Shown: positions 1 through 8,370, counted from the stretch's first letter. The stretch is 64,000 nucleotides of DNA from JAYVJH01 sp043777595 (GCA_043777595.1 JAYWHT010000061.1:55212-119211), one strand, 5' to 3'. Notes: generated by a model not told the origin, from the letters alone. Translations and numbers: made by a program.

Positions 1-1
1 T

Positions 2-763
2 ATGCCTTTGTTTCAGTTAGATAGTTCCAACCCACCGAGTTCGCACCAAAACGGGCTAAACAGTGGCATTGGCAAAGACTGGCAGTACTTTATTGCCGAT
101 GGTCTAAAAAAATTGTTCGTGGCGTTTAAGAACGGAACAAAAAATGTAAATCCAAACTTTGAATGTTGGTACTTCCCAACGGCCTGGTACAACCTACAAA
201 CTTACTTTGTTGAGCTAATGTGGTTTGCTCATTTTCAAATAATTGAAGAAGCTGACGGGGTTTATACTTCGTGCAACGGATTTGCAGACTTTCATAACAA
301 TTTGCTTTTTATGGATAACATGGCCACAACTTGGCCAAATAAAAAGCCAGCGCTGGAATTTGACCCTGACGATGCCACTTTCAACGGCGGCGGCCTTGAT
401 GCACAGTTTGGTTTAGTGCCTATTGATTTTGAGGCTTTTAGAGTTAAAAACATTGAATTTATCAAGCGAGCGGCCAACTCAAATACGGTGGTTTACATAC
501 ACTTCGCCATGACTTGGGGCAACGGCACGGGTGGTTTTCCGAATGGCCAATACGATCAAATATCGGGATTTCAGTCAAAAATAGCAGATATAAATGCCAA
601 TTACGGGGCGGGGCAAAATAGATACAACAGAGCCAATGCGCCAGCACTTAGCGGCAGTTTATTAAATTTTATGAACACAGACTTTTGGAGACTTGCTTCT
701 AACTGGTCTCAAATGGGAGGTACAAGCTACGGAAACCCTATCAATTATTTATTAACACCCTAG
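2..763 (+). CDS. Phage-like hypothetical protein, possibly 5'-truncated by the window edge
   Basis: An open frame of 253 codons begins at the first ATG in the window, so the true start may lie further left. The product is rich in Trp, Phe, Asn and Gly and has no signal peptide or membrane segment that I can see. I do not recognise a family. It is followed after 11 nt by another + strand gene of tail-protein character and lies upstream of a lysis cassette. A phage structural or host-contact role is therefore an inference from position only. Confidence 0.6.
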   Translation: MPLFQLDSSNPPSSHQNGLNSGIGKDWQYFIADGLKKLFVAFKNGTKNVNPNFECWYFPTAWYNLQTYFVELMWFAHFQIIEEADGVYTSCNGFADFHNNLLFMDNMATTWPNKKPALEFDPDDATFNGGGLDAQFGLVPIDFEAFRVKNIEFIKRAANSNTVVYIHFAMTWGNGTGGFPNGQYDQISGFQSKIADINANYGAGQNRYNRANAPALSGSLLNFMNTDFWRLASNWSQMGGTSYGNPINYLLTP

Positions 764-774
764 ATTTAAAAAAC

Positions 775-2322
775 ATGAAAACAACTGTAATATGTGTAGG
801 TAGAGATACAGCTACGAGTTTGGTCATAAAAATAGGCCGTACAGATGGCTGGAACTATGACACGACCTTGATGAGCGATTTGTATAAGCTTGAAATGCAA
901 GTAAATGGTAGCCCTCAGTTGATTACCTCAAATGGAAACAGTATCATTTATGACCCACAAGGTACTGGTCTTTCACCGTTTCCTACGCTTACGCACATCG
1001 GCTACTTTACTGTACCAGCAGGTATCAATAATGGTGTGTTGGTTTGGAAAGACAGCCCAAATGATATTGAAAATCGTGTACCCTTTACGGTAGGTGTAAG
1101 TGTGTTGCAGGTCGTGTCAGACACGGCACATCGTTATCGAATGCAGCCAAAACAGTCGCCTACGTTTTCTGTAACATTGAGTGGGTCTAATGCCGTAACA
1201 TCTGATTCAACAACACCGTTAGATACTGTTTTTCAAATTAACGCCTTAGCCAACAATCAATATCAGCTACAACACGTTACGTCTGGTTTGTGTTTGTCGT
1301 CGGGCGGTGGTAGTGAAGTCAATGGTCAGCTATGCACATTGGTTGCCAACAACACGGGCAATGCTACTCAAAAGTTCACTTTTGAGCCAAACAACAACGG
1401 GGGCTTTTGTTTGAAATTTGTATCAAACCCTGCAAAAGGGATTGTTATAGCCAATAACAATTTAGTACTGGCTGACTTTGCAATAAACAACGGCCAATCG
1501 TTTAATTTTATGACGTATTCTGACTCTCGTGGCATGGGCAATGCGGGTGCGGGTTCGGGTGGTGGTGGCGGCGGTGGTGGTGGTGGCATCGGTACGCCAG
1601 CGTTACAAGTGGTGAGTGTTACATCAAGTACTGTGGTACTGGATTGGGCTGATATAGGTGGTGCTACGGGTTATGTAGTAGAACGGGCTACCGCTCAGAA
1701 TGGCAGTTATACGTCAGTTGGCACGCCCGGCAATTCAGCTTTTACAGATACAAGCCTTACGGCTGGTACTACTTATTGGTATCGAGCAAGTGCCAACAAT
1801 GGCGTAATTGCAAGTCCCAACTCTACACCTGTTGGTGGCACAACGTCGGCATCAAATACTGGAGGCGGGGGTAGCTCTACAACGGCTACGCCTGTGGTTA
1901 CGCTCAATAGTCAAAACACAATCTGGAACAGGCAATATAAACTACAAGGGGCGGCTGCGGCAAATGCTGTGGTGTATGTCAGAGATGGTTCAACTTTAAT
2001 AGGACAAACAACCGCCAATAGCGCAGGGGCTTGGACTTATGCCTTACAAACGCCTTTGCCAACAACGAGCCAACTCAATTTTGTGGCTCAACTAAGCGGT
2101 GAGAACCCGAGTGTGCCAAGTGCCAATGTTTCGGTTACGGTTGCGCCGATGACTGCTTATTTTGTAGGTATAATTTCTAATGGCCTCAAATATAAAGCGG
2201 TTGAGGTAACAATGTCAGCAGGTGGAACATTTACGGCTACCACTACGGCTATTTCACCGAGTGAGCGCAATACACTGGCCGAAGCTATGGCCGATATGTA
2301 TGGAAATTTTGAAATTGTGTAG
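775..2322 (+). CDS. Multidomain tail-fibre or adhesin-like protein (RICIN-like, Fn3-like, Ig-like segments)
   Basis: The 515-residue product reads as a string of extracellular-type modules. Residues of about 130-245 resemble a ricin-type beta-trefoil (LQHVTSGLCLSSGG, then KFTFEPNNNGG). A run of 10 glycines lies near residues 262-271. An Fn3-like domain follows (VVLDWADIGGATGYVVERA, then TTYWYRASANNG), then a second Gly/Ser linker and a beta-sandwich that looks Ig-like (AVVYVRDGSTLIGQTTANS). Sugar binding plus flexible linkers fits a phage tail fibre or a surface adhesin. No signal peptide is visible, which favours a phage structural role. Start ATG at 775 is the only good choice. Domain calls are by eye. 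Confidence 0.6.
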   Translation: MKTTVICVGRDTATSLVIKIGRTDGWNYDTTLMSDLYKLEMQVNGSPQLITSNGNSIIYDPQGTGLSPFPTLTHIGYFTVPAGINNGVLVWKDSPNDIENRVPFTVGVSVLQVVSDTAHRYRMQPKQSPTFSVTLSGSNAVTSDSTTPLDTVFQINALANNQYQLQHVTSGLCLSSGGGSEVNGQLCTLVANNTGNATQKFTFEPNNNGGFCLKFVSNPAKGIVIANNNLVLADFAINNGQSFNFMTYSDSRGMGNAGAGSGGGGGGGGGGIGTPALQVVSVTSSTVVLDWADIGGATGYVVERATAQNGSYTSVGTPGNSAFTDTSLTAGTTYWYRASANNGVIASPNSTPVGGTTSASNTGGGGSSTTATPVVTLNSQNTIWNRQYKLQGAAAANAVVYVRDGSTLIGQTTANSAGAWTYALQTPLPTTSQLNFVAQLSGENPSVPSANVSVTVAPMTAYFVGIISNGLKYKAVEVTMSAGGTFTATTTAISPSERNTLAEAMADMYGNFEIV

Positions 2323-2414
2323 GTGTTCTTTTCATAGGGCTTTGCGCCCTGCGTTATTATAGGGTCGCCCCTTTGGGGCTTAAAAGATTCCTAATTTTCT
2401 AACTAGCTATTATT

Positions 2415-3995
2415 ATGAAACAGTATTTGTTTTTCGTTTTCTTTTTGTTTTCTTTTTCGTTTTGCCGCTCTCAAAATGCTGGTTTTCAGAACATTGAAAA
2501 ATACAGGCCAATTGTTGGCAGTGGATTGGTGTTGCATTTTTCGTTTCAAAAAAACAATGTCAATTACAACTTAACCGACTCTGACGTGCGGTTTGGTATA
2601 ACCGATAACTTGGGTGTTTCAAGGATAAACATCACAAAAACTTCGGGAATAACTCAGGTAGATAGCACTACGATAGCCGTTAATTTGACGTACAACCAAG
2701 TCAATAGTTTAGTAAGAGATGTGTATAGTTATCGGGTATATTTGGTTTCTGTAACGGGGGCATCGACAGAACTCTGTGCTGGGGCTTTGCGGTTGGTTCG
2801 AGGGCCAAGCCCTGCGGGTATGATAACGGCCTCTACGTTTTTGATAAAGCTGGGTACTGGGTCAAGCAGCGGCACTACTACTGTTGTTAATTCGGGGGGG
2901 GGTAATAATGGCATTACTACCGAAAGCGACCCAACTGTAACAAATACAAAAGTGAGAGACTTGTTACAAACATTGACGGGTACTAATAGGCTGTCGGCTA
3001 CTTACATCAAAGATTTGCCAGTAAGTGGCGGCGGTGGCGGCACTACTATTGAGACCGACCCATTGGTGCCGTCTTTTGTGAAGTCAATAACTCAGGCTCG
3101 AATAAACACCTGGGACCTGGCCGCCACGCAAGGTGGTGGGTCGGGTTTTAATGCCAACTTAAACTATATCCAAATTGGCAATGGTTCAAACGGTGCGGCC
3201 ACCTACGATGCTATTGTGATAGGCAAAAACGCCAGCTACACGGCTACTTGGAAAAGTGGAGTCGTTATTGGTTGGGGGGCCGCCAACAATCAGCATGGCG
3301 GCGTAACGATTGGTGAGGGAGCGAGCGGTGTATGGTCGAATGTCTATGGTTGCTTCGACGGCTCAGACAATGTAAATGTAGGCCGTTGGTCGAAAGGGTA
3401 CGGGTGGCGTACTACTGCCTTGGGGGCGTATGCTCATGCAGGTGGCCAGAGCAGTACGTCGATTGGGGCAGGGTCTGCGGCTTTGTCGTCGCATTCAATA
3501 GCGTTAGGTCGTGGGGCTTATGCTGGCAATGACCCCTCTTGTCAAAATTCATTGATTACTCAGGCTACTACTTTGTATTTATCCAATGGTTGGGCGCATA
3601 GATTCCCGGCGATGCCTACGCCAGAAATGGAAACAGAATATAGCGTAGAGGCCATGGTGCCAGGCAACAGACCTGTGCGAATACAGGCCATAGATGCTTT
3701 TGATGCACGGCTTGTGCCGAGCGACTTTAACGTGGCCGGTGGCACCATAAAAATAGCATCGGGTCGTGGAACGGGTACGGGCGCAAGCGGAAAAGTAGAA
3801 ATATTGACAGCCCCCGTGCAGAACTTAGGGCAGAATATCAAGAATCCTGATGTCGTTGTTGCGCAATTTGATGCCATCTTAGTACCATCTGGGACATATT
3901 TTTTGTTATTCGACCCATTAGCAGGTACTTTGAAACGCGTAAAGATGACAGCCGCTGACGGCCAAGGGCGTAAGATGCTGTACATCGACAACTAA
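2415..3995 (+). CDS. Secreted-type protein with YadA-head-like repeats, tail or adhesin candidate
   Basis: The 526-residue product starts with a typical signal peptide (MKQYLFFVFFLFSFSFCRSQ). After two Gly-rich linkers, residues of about 255-375 contain short repeats of the type AIVIGKNAS, GGVTIGEGAS, TTALGAYAHA, STSIGAGSAA and SIALGRGAYA. These match the left-handed beta-roll repeats of YadA-type trimeric adhesin heads and of some tail spikes. The C-terminal 120 residues are a separate unknown domain. A run of nine G (2894-2902) lies inside the first Gly linker and could slip. A short intergenic stretch (2323-2414) with two small hairpins precedes it. The signal peptide is unusual for a phage tail protein, so a cargo surface protein is an alternative. 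Confidence 0.6.
   Translation: MKQYLFFVFFLFSFSFCRSQNAGFQNIEKYRPIVGSGLVLHFSFQKNNVNYNLTDSDVRFGITDNLGVSRINITKTSGITQVDSTTIAVNLTYNQVNSLVRDVYSYRVYLVSVTGASTELCAGALRLVRGPSPAGMITASTFLIKLGTGSSSGTTTVVNSGGGNNGITTESDPTVTNTKVRDLLQTLTGTNRLSATYIKDLPVSGGGGGTTIETDPLVPSFVKSITQARINTWDLAATQGGGSGFNANLNYIQIGNGSNGAATYDAIVIGKNASYTATWKSGVVIGWGAANNQHGGVTIGEGASGVWSNVYGCFDGSDNVNVGRWSKGYGWRTTALGAYAHAGGQSSTSIGAGSAALSSHSIALGRGAYAGNDPSCQNSLITQATTLYLSNGWAHRFPAMPTPEMETEYSVEAMVPGNRPVRIQAIDAFDARLVPSDFNVAGGTIKIASGRGTGTGASGKVEILTAPVQNLGQNIKNPDVVVAQFDAILVPSGTYFLLFDPLAGTLKRVKMTAADGQGRKMLYIDN
2894..2902 (+). repeat. G9 homopolymer inside a coding region
   Basis: Nine consecutive G lie in the Ser-Gly-Gly-Gly linker of the YadA-head-like gene. 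The frame is open at this length. A change of one or two G would shift the frame and truncate the product before the repeat domain. Confidence 0.9.
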
Positions 3996-4019
3996 TTAAC
4001 AATCTAAATTTTATAAAAA

Positions 4020-4547
4020 ATGAAAACTATTTTCAAAATCTCGCTTTTTGCTTTTTGCTTTATTACTATTGGCCTTACAAGTTGTAGCGACAAGTCTGTA
4101 TCGCCAGGTGTTAGCGGTGTATCAAATATGGTACATAGTTCGGCAAGGCAAGCTGCAGATTACTCGATTGAGTTTAAGCCAGCCGTTCAGCAAGCGGTAT
4201 TCAATGGCGCAACGTACACAAGTTGGCCAGCATTTTATGCGGCTTTTGTGGCGGCCTATAATGCCGACCCGCAGGGCGATTTTTACTGTGCAGGCAATGT
4301 AAATAATACCTGTATTTTTCAGATTGGTAGCCAACAAATGAGGCGGTCATATCCTAAATACGATTATTATCTGTATCGATATGACCCATCAAATGGGCAA
4401 ACTTACGGCATTTTTTTTCCAACGACAAACATCAAACTTTGTATTGACCAACTCAATTCAAATTATAATAACGGTGCGCCAATCAATCAAGCGGCAGTGT
4501 CTAATTTTCAGATTGGAACGTTGGATTTGTTCTGTTACGTCTGTTAG
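4020..4547 (+). CDS. Lipoprotein with duplicated C-terminal module, unknown function
   Basis: The 175-residue product has a lipoprotein signal peptide (lipobox ITIGLTSC, Cys near residue 22). Its last ~125 residues form a module that recurs at the C terminus of the gene at 5067-6104: YSIEFKPAVQQAVFNGATY, then YDYYLYRYDPSNGQTYG, then NNGAPINQ. The two copies are nearly identical at the DNA level in their first ~125 bp, so the duplication is recent. The central part differs. Its stop codon overlaps that of the convergent gene at 4544-5038. I do not recognise the module; lipid anchoring and location suggest a surface or lysogenic-conversion protein. Confidence 0.65.
   Translation: MKTIFKISLFAFCFITIGLTSCSDKSVSPGVSGVSNMVHSSARQAADYSIEFKPAVQQAVFNGATYTSWPAFYAAFVAAYNADPQGDFYCAGNVNNTCIFQIGSQQMRRSYPKYDYYLYRYDPSNGQTYGIFFPTTNIKLCIDQLNSNYNNGAPINQAAVSNFQIGTLDLFCYVC
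4161..4545 (+). repeat. Duplicated coding module, copy 1
   Basis: The segment aligns with 5733-6100. The first ~125 bp and a block around 4354-4410 are almost identical to copy 2. The stretch between (about 4286-4352) is diverged beyond easy alignment, giving a conserved-variable-conserved pattern. Confidence 0.8.
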
Positions 4548-5038
4548 TTTTTGACAGAAAAGAAATAAAGTGGTCGGGTAAATCCACCTGGTGGACTGTC
4601 ATACCATTTGCTAATTCGGATTTGTAAGGTGTCTTTTTTAAATGACAATTTGCCAACAATAGGGTCATTCGAGACAATATTGATAGGTTTTAGATAATCT
4701 AAAATTCCATCAAAACCGCTATTGTTGAGGGGTACTTTGGCTTTTATTTTAGAAAATGCAAGACTGTAAGTATAGTTTTTGATTGTTTTGATATAAGCTG
4801 TGCCACTCTCGGTAAAGCTTACCAAAACAGAATCGTTGGTTAGTTTGGCTACAGTTGCGGTTGTGGTTATGTCCCATTGGTCAATAGTGGAAGGGCGGCC
4901 ATCTAAAAAATAAAAGTCTGGCTTAGTTGGTTTGGCAGTGTATGTGCCAACATAAGCCGTAGTATTATCGGTCATTATCTCTGTTTTTTTACAACAAATA
5001 CAAAACAAGAGTACAAAGAAAGTGATTAGTTTTTTCAT
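4544..5038 (-). CDS. Small lipoprotein, unknown function
   Basis: The start at 5038 is chosen because it gives a clear lipoprotein signal (MKKLITFFVLLFCICCKK, Cys near 16-17). The longer open frame upstream would bury the signal behind 55 unlikely residues and overlap the divergent gene. The 164-residue product has a likely beta-rich mature part with no family I recognise. It is the only minus-strand gene within 1-8 kb and sits exactly between the two copies of the duplicated lipoprotein module. It resembles an inserted cargo gene. Divergent starts at 5038 and 5067 leave only 28 bp for both promoters. Confidence 0.6.
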   Translation of the reverse strand: MKKLITFFVLLFCICCKKTEIMTDNTTAYVGTYTAKPTKPDFYFLDGRPSTIDQWDITTTATVAKLTNDSVLVSFTESGTAYIKTIKNYTYSLAFSKIKAKVPLNNSGFDGILDYLKPINIVSNDPIVGKLSFKKDTLQIRISKWYDSPPGGFTRPLYFFSVKN

Positions 5039-5066
5039 GATTTTATCTGTTTTATTTTTTACAAAT

Positions 5067-6104
5067 ATGCGTTTTTTTAAATTGTTTTTACTTTTATTTT
5101 TTTGTGCCGCCAAACTTTCAGCACAAAGTACGGTAACGATGTCGGAAGGTGTTAGCGAAATTGCTAATACGTCTTTCAAGCGAGCGGCTTCATCTGTAGG
5201 CAATGTAACACTTACATCGAGTGGCTACTTGACTATTTATTTTGGCACAAAGCTATATTATGAAGGCAAGGCGGCAGATTTGGTTATGAATGGTGCTACG
5301 ACAGACTTGCAAAAATACAACTTAATCAAAACGCAACTTGTGGCTACTGGTAACGGTAACAGTAGTAATAATAATGGCGGGGCTACCGTGGATTCAAGTT
5401 TGACACGGAAAGTAATTGAGGTGGCTAATTTTCCGACTGATAAACTATTGAGTTTGATTGTTTTAGGAATGGAGAACCACACTAAATTAGATTCGTTGAT
5501 TTTAAAAGTAGCCAATACCGACAAACAAACGGTACTGATTGATAAGGTAGTTGAGCAAATTGAAAAAACAGATACGATTAACGTAAGATTGCTGGAATTG
5601 ATTGGTTTTTTGAAAACACAGTTGATAAAATCAGACACGCTAAACGCCAGAATATTGCGGTTGCTCAATAAAACTGGCTCAAACAGTACCTCTGGTGATA
5701 GCCTCGGTGGTACAGGGGCGTTGGCACACACGTACTCGATTGAGTTTAAGCCAGCCGTTCAGCAAGCGGTATTCAATGGTGCAACGTACACGAGTTGGCC
5801 AGCATTTTATGCGGCTTTTGTGGCAGTTTATAATGCCGACCCGCAAGGTGATTTTTACTTTACTGGTACTGGTGGTAGTACTTACGTTTTTCAGGCAAGT
5901 AGCCAATTAGTACGCACAGTTTGGCCCAAATACGATTATTATCTGTATCGATACGACCCATCAAATGGACAAACTTACGGTATGTTTTATCCGACAGATG
6001 ACATTAAAGAATGTATTGACAAATTGAATTTTAATTTTAACAACGGTGCGCCAATCAATCAGATGGCTATTGCTCACTTTGAAATGGCCTCTTCGAGTTT
6101 ATAA
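5067..6104 (+). CDS. Secreted protein with coiled-coil region and duplicated C-terminal module
   Basis: The start at 5067 gives a clean signal peptide (MRFFKLFLLLFFCAAKLSAQ) and a 345-residue product; the longer frame from 5022 would run into the divergent promoter. Residues 20-90 look like a small domain. Residues of about 110-215 are helical with heptad-like Leu/Ile spacing, a probable coiled coil that could oligomerise. The last ~125 residues repeat the module of the lipoprotein at 4020-4547. The stalk-plus-head layout resembles a fibre or adhesin. Function is unknown. Confidence 0.6.
   Translation: MRFFKLFLLLFFCAAKLSAQSTVTMSEGVSEIANTSFKRAASSVGNVTLTSSGYLTIYFGTKLYYEGKAADLVMNGATTDLQKYNLIKTQLVATGNGNSSNNNGGATVDSSLTRKVIEVANFPTDKLLSLIVLGMENHTKLDSLILKVANTDKQTVLIDKVVEQIEKTDTINVRLLELIGFLKTQLIKSDTLNARILRLLNKTGSNSTSGDSLGGTGALAHTYSIEFKPAVQQAVFNGATYTSWPAFYAAFVAVYNADPQGDFYFTGTGGSTYVFQASSQLVRTVWPKYDYYLYRYDPSNGQTYGMFYPTDDIKECIDKLNFNFNNGAPINQMAIAHFEMASSSL
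5733..6100 (+). repeat. Duplicated coding module, copy 2
   Basis: The segment aligns with 4161-4545 and encodes the C-terminal head of the coiled-coil protein. The variable core of this copy is about 5859-5928. Confidence 0.8.
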
Positions 6105-6146
6105 CCCAATTTTACAACAACCGTGGCGACGATACGCACTAAGACA

Positions 6147-6551
6147 ATGAAAAGACTACTTGTATTTATTCCGCTTTTAATATTTATCTGTTTTGGGTTT
6201 ACGCCCAAAAAACCATTGACAGTTGCCCCGCCTGCTTATCAGGTAGTAATGGCATCGTTAAGAGATAGCCCGACTTGGCGCAATACTGTTTTGGGGCTTG
6301 CAACAAAAATAGCCGCTGATAAGTATGCACAGTTTTATAGTTCAGCAGACCCGACCGACCAAAAGCGAGCGGCTTTTGCCAAAAAACTATTGACCGTAAA
6401 AAGTGTGTCAGACGTGGTCTTGGTACAGCTTGTGAACCAAGTAACAAATGAATCGGTAATTAGCGACTTAAACGATTCGTACAATACAGTTGAAAATATC
6501 AGAAACAAGATAGATAGCGATTTTGATGTTTTAGGCGGGATAATACCCTAA
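6147..6551 (+). CDS. Small exported hypothetical protein
   Basis: The 134-residue product begins with a signal peptide (MKRLLVFIPLLIFICFGFTP); the GTG at 6123 in the same frame is rejected because it would hide this. The mature part is helical with no motif I know. It sits between the fibre-like gene and the lysis genes. A phage morphogenesis or lysis accessory role is inferred from position only. Confidence 0.5.
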   Translation: MKRLLVFIPLLIFICFGFTPKKPLTVAPPAYQVVMASLRDSPTWRNTVLGLATKIAADKYAQFYSSADPTDQKRAAFAKKLLTVKSVSDVVLVQLVNQVTNESVISDLNDSYNTVENIRNKIDSDFDVLGGIIP

Positions 6552-6586
6552 ACTTATTTTTTCTTACCATTAAATACTATAAAATC

Positions 6587-6811
6587 ATGTACGAAACTAT
6601 TTTGAAAAACTGGAAAACCTCGCTCGGTGGTTTGCTTTTATTGGCTATCCTTGCTTTGAAAGCATTGGGGTATATTACGGACGAGCAAGCGGCTACGCTC
6701 GTAACGGCCATTACTGCTTTTGGCTTAATAGGCGCAGCCGATGGCTCGTTGTTGAGCCAATTGATAGCTTTTATAAAACAAGATATTGATATTAAAAACC
6801 CTCAAAAATAA
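6587..6811 (+). CDS. Holin-like small membrane protein
   Basis: A 74-residue product with a hydrophobic segment at residues 12-29 (TSLGGLLLLAILALKALG), a second weaker one at about 38-56, and a charged tail (KQDIDIKNPQK). Size, topology and position immediately upstream of an endolysin gene fit a phage holin that permeabilises the inner membrane. The stop is 1 nt from the next start. No holin family can be assigned by eye. Confidence 0.5.
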   Translation: MYETILKNWKTSLGGLLLLAILALKALGYITDEQAATLVTAITAFGLIGAADGSLLSQLIAFIKQDIDIKNPQK

Positions 6812-6812
6812 A

Positions 6813-6977
6813 ATGAGCGCAAATCACCATACAACCATTGCAGGCACTTTGTTAGCAAGCGCAACTTCTATCATAATGAGTTACAGCGAAGACGTTCTGC
6901 GATCTGCTATTTGTGCTATTGTAGGTGGAACTGTCGGCTATTTTGTATCAAGATACTTAAAAAAACGCTACCCATGA
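6813..6977 (+). CDS. Second small holin-like or antiholin-like membrane protein
   Basis: The 54-residue product starts at 6813 (MSANHHTT). It carries a mildly hydrophobic first segment, a stronger one near residues 31-47 (AICAIVGGTVGYFVSRYL) and a basic C terminus (KKRYP). It overlaps the endolysin gene by 4 nt (ATGA), which implies translational coupling. A partner of the upstream holin-like protein is the simplest reading. Confidence 0.45.
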   Translation: MSANHHTTIAGTLLASATSIIMSYSEDVLRSAICAIVGGTVGYFVSRYLKKRYP

Positions 6978-7417
6978 GTGCATCAAAACAGCTAATAGAC
7001 TTGCTCAAATCTTTTGAGGGATTGAGACTAACAGCGTACCAATGCTCTGCGGGGGTTTGGACAGTCGGTTGGGGGACAACTCGCTACCCAAACGGGTCGG
7101 TTGTGAAGCCAGGTGATGTAATAAGCAACGCTTTTGCTGAGGAATGTTTGGCCAATGATTTGAAAAAGTTTACGGCTGCCGTCTTTGCATTTGTAAGCAA
7201 TAAACTTAATCAAAATCAGTTTGATGCACTCGTTGATTTTTGTTATAATTTGGGCGAAAATGCCCTAAAAAAATCAACATTGTTACAAAAAGTTAACACC
7301 AATTCAGCCGACCCATCTATTGAAGCCGAGTTTATGAAGTGGGTATTTGTGAATGGGCGCAAGTCGGCTGGCTTGGCAAGACGAAGACAAGCAGAGGTGT
7401 ATTTGTATTTTAGTTAA
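6974..7417 (+). CDS. Phage endolysin, GH24 lysozyme family
   Basis: The start ATG at 6974 overlaps the preceding stop and gives 147 residues, normal for a T4/lambdoid-type lysozyme. The N terminus carries the family signature: SFEGLRLTAYQCSAGVWTVG, with Glu15 as the catalytic acid, Cys24 in the position that is Asp or Cys in this family, and Thr30. It is followed by a glycine-rich loop and the helical C lobe (DALVDFCYNLGENAL, then GLARRRQAEVYLY). It hydrolyses peptidoglycan glycan strands at the end of the lytic cycle. No signal peptide is seen, so release would depend on the holin-like neighbours. Confidence 0.9.
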   Translation: MSASKQLIDLLKSFEGLRLTAYQCSAGVWTVGWGTTRYPNGSVVKPGDVISNAFAEECLANDLKKFTAAVFAFVSNKLNQNQFDALVDFCYNLGENALKKSTLLQKVNTNSADPSIEAEFMKWVFVNGRKSAGLARRRQAEVYLYFS

Positions 7418-7427
7418 TTCAACAATT

Positions 7428-7682
7428 ATGCAAGACAAAATAATTGCAATAGGCAGTATCATAGTTTTGACTTTTGTGTTGGCCACAACTGTTTATAGCT
7501 GTACTAATACTCAAAAAGACCTTATGGCGGCACGTTCTGAGGTGATTGATTTACAAAGAAAATTGTCGGATTGCCAGTTACAAAGCAAAATAAATTGTCT
7601 GCAACACATAGATTCAGTACTAAATGCGACACAAAACGACATACCGACTAATAAGCCTAATAAGCCTCACTTTTTGCGTTAA
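7428..7682 (+). CDS. Inner-membrane spanin-like protein (Rz-like candidate)
   Basis: The 84-residue product has one N-terminal transmembrane segment (IIAIGSIIVLTFVLATTVY) followed by a polar helical stretch with coiled-coil spacing (DLMAARSEVIDLQRKLSDCQ). That is the topology of a phage i-spanin. The gene starts 10 nt after the endolysin, the usual place for Rz. Its 3' end overlaps the next gene by 59 nt in a different frame, as in Rz/Rz1 pairs. The family call is inference from topology and order. Confidence 0.45.
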   Translation: MQDKIIAIGSIIVLTFVLATTVYSCTNTQKDLMAARSEVIDLQRKLSDCQLQSKINCLQHIDSVLNATQNDIPTNKPNKPHFLR

Positions 7683-7974
7683 TTTGGCTTTTGGCCAAAC
7701 CTCTGCCGACACGTGCCTGACAAAGACAGACGTGTCGGCAGCTCGTGTTTATGTTCGATATTTGGAAAACGTCAAGCGACATTCTGATATTGAAGTAGCT
7801 TTGTTGAGACTCAAAACCAATGAGCAAAGTAAGTTAATTGGTGTTTTGACCGACCAAAATATAAATCTATCATCTGCACTAACGACACAAAAACGCAGTG
7901 CTAAATACATCACGTGGGCTGTTGGCGTATTGGGTGTAGTGATTGGTCTGACAGTTGTTATCTGTCATAATTAG
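7624..7974 (+). CDS. Overlapping exported protein downstream of the Rz-like gene
   Basis: The 116-residue product starts inside the preceding gene in another frame. It has a cleavable signal (LISLTFCVNLAFGQ), a helical middle region, and a hydrophobic C-terminal segment (YITWAVGVLGVVIGLTVVIC). The overlap is Rz1-like, but no lipobox is obvious and a C-terminal membrane anchor is not the classical o-spanin layout. It may be a non-canonical spanin partner or an unrelated membrane protein. Confidence 0.45.
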   Translation: MRHKTTYRLISLISLTFCVNLAFGQTSADTCLTKTDVSAARVYVRYLENVKRHSDIEVALLRLKTNEQSKLIGVLTDQNINLSSALTTQKRSAKYITWAVGVLGVVIGLTVVICHN

Positions 7975-7980
7975 CAACGG

Positions 7981-8316
7981 CTACGTTATGACAGATAACA
8001 ACAAATCTAACATCTCTTCGATAGACCAGTTTTCTTTAACATATTCAAAACCTTCGTATTCTGAATCAATAAAGTCTGGATAAATTTGGTAATTATGAAT
8101 TGTATTTGAGGAACTGTTACCTGAATAATTAACAATGTACCCACTTCGTTCAAAAGCTGCTTTTAGCTTATTATCCAACTCTCTCAACTCTTTTTCAGTT
8201 TCTTTGTATTGCCAGAAATTGACAAATGGGATATATTTGCTTTCCTCCCAAAGTTGGTAAGTAATAAAACTTTCACTTATCTAAGGTATTAGTTTTTCTA
8301 TTTTCTGATGTATCAT
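7981..8316 (-). pseudogene. Small unknown gene interrupted by an in-frame TAG
   Basis: On the minus strand an ATG at 8316 opens a frame (MIHQKIEKLIP) that meets TAG at 8283-8281 and then continues uninterrupted (ISESFITYQLWEESKYIP...) to the stop at 7981. Together this is a coherent ~111-codon gene; the only start codon after the TAG is a poor internal TTG near 8187. TAG ends several neighbouring genes in this island, so a changed genetic code is unlikely. Nonsense decay is the simplest explanation. The product is acidic and not recognised. Confidence 0.5.
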
Positions 8317-8370
8317 AAAATGTTTGGGTTTTTTGTGTATGCTTTTCAGCGGGTAGTTTGTTGCAGGGTC

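Noticed and set aside
1368..1589. A 73-codon minus-strand frame with a poly-proline start opposite the tail-fibre gene
   Set aside because: It is the mirror of the poly-glycine linker coding sequence; composition is forced by the main gene.
3560..3991. A 143-codon minus-strand frame within the YadA-head-like gene
   Set aside because: No start signal or neighbour; the + strand gene has a signal peptide and repeat domain, so this is a shadow.
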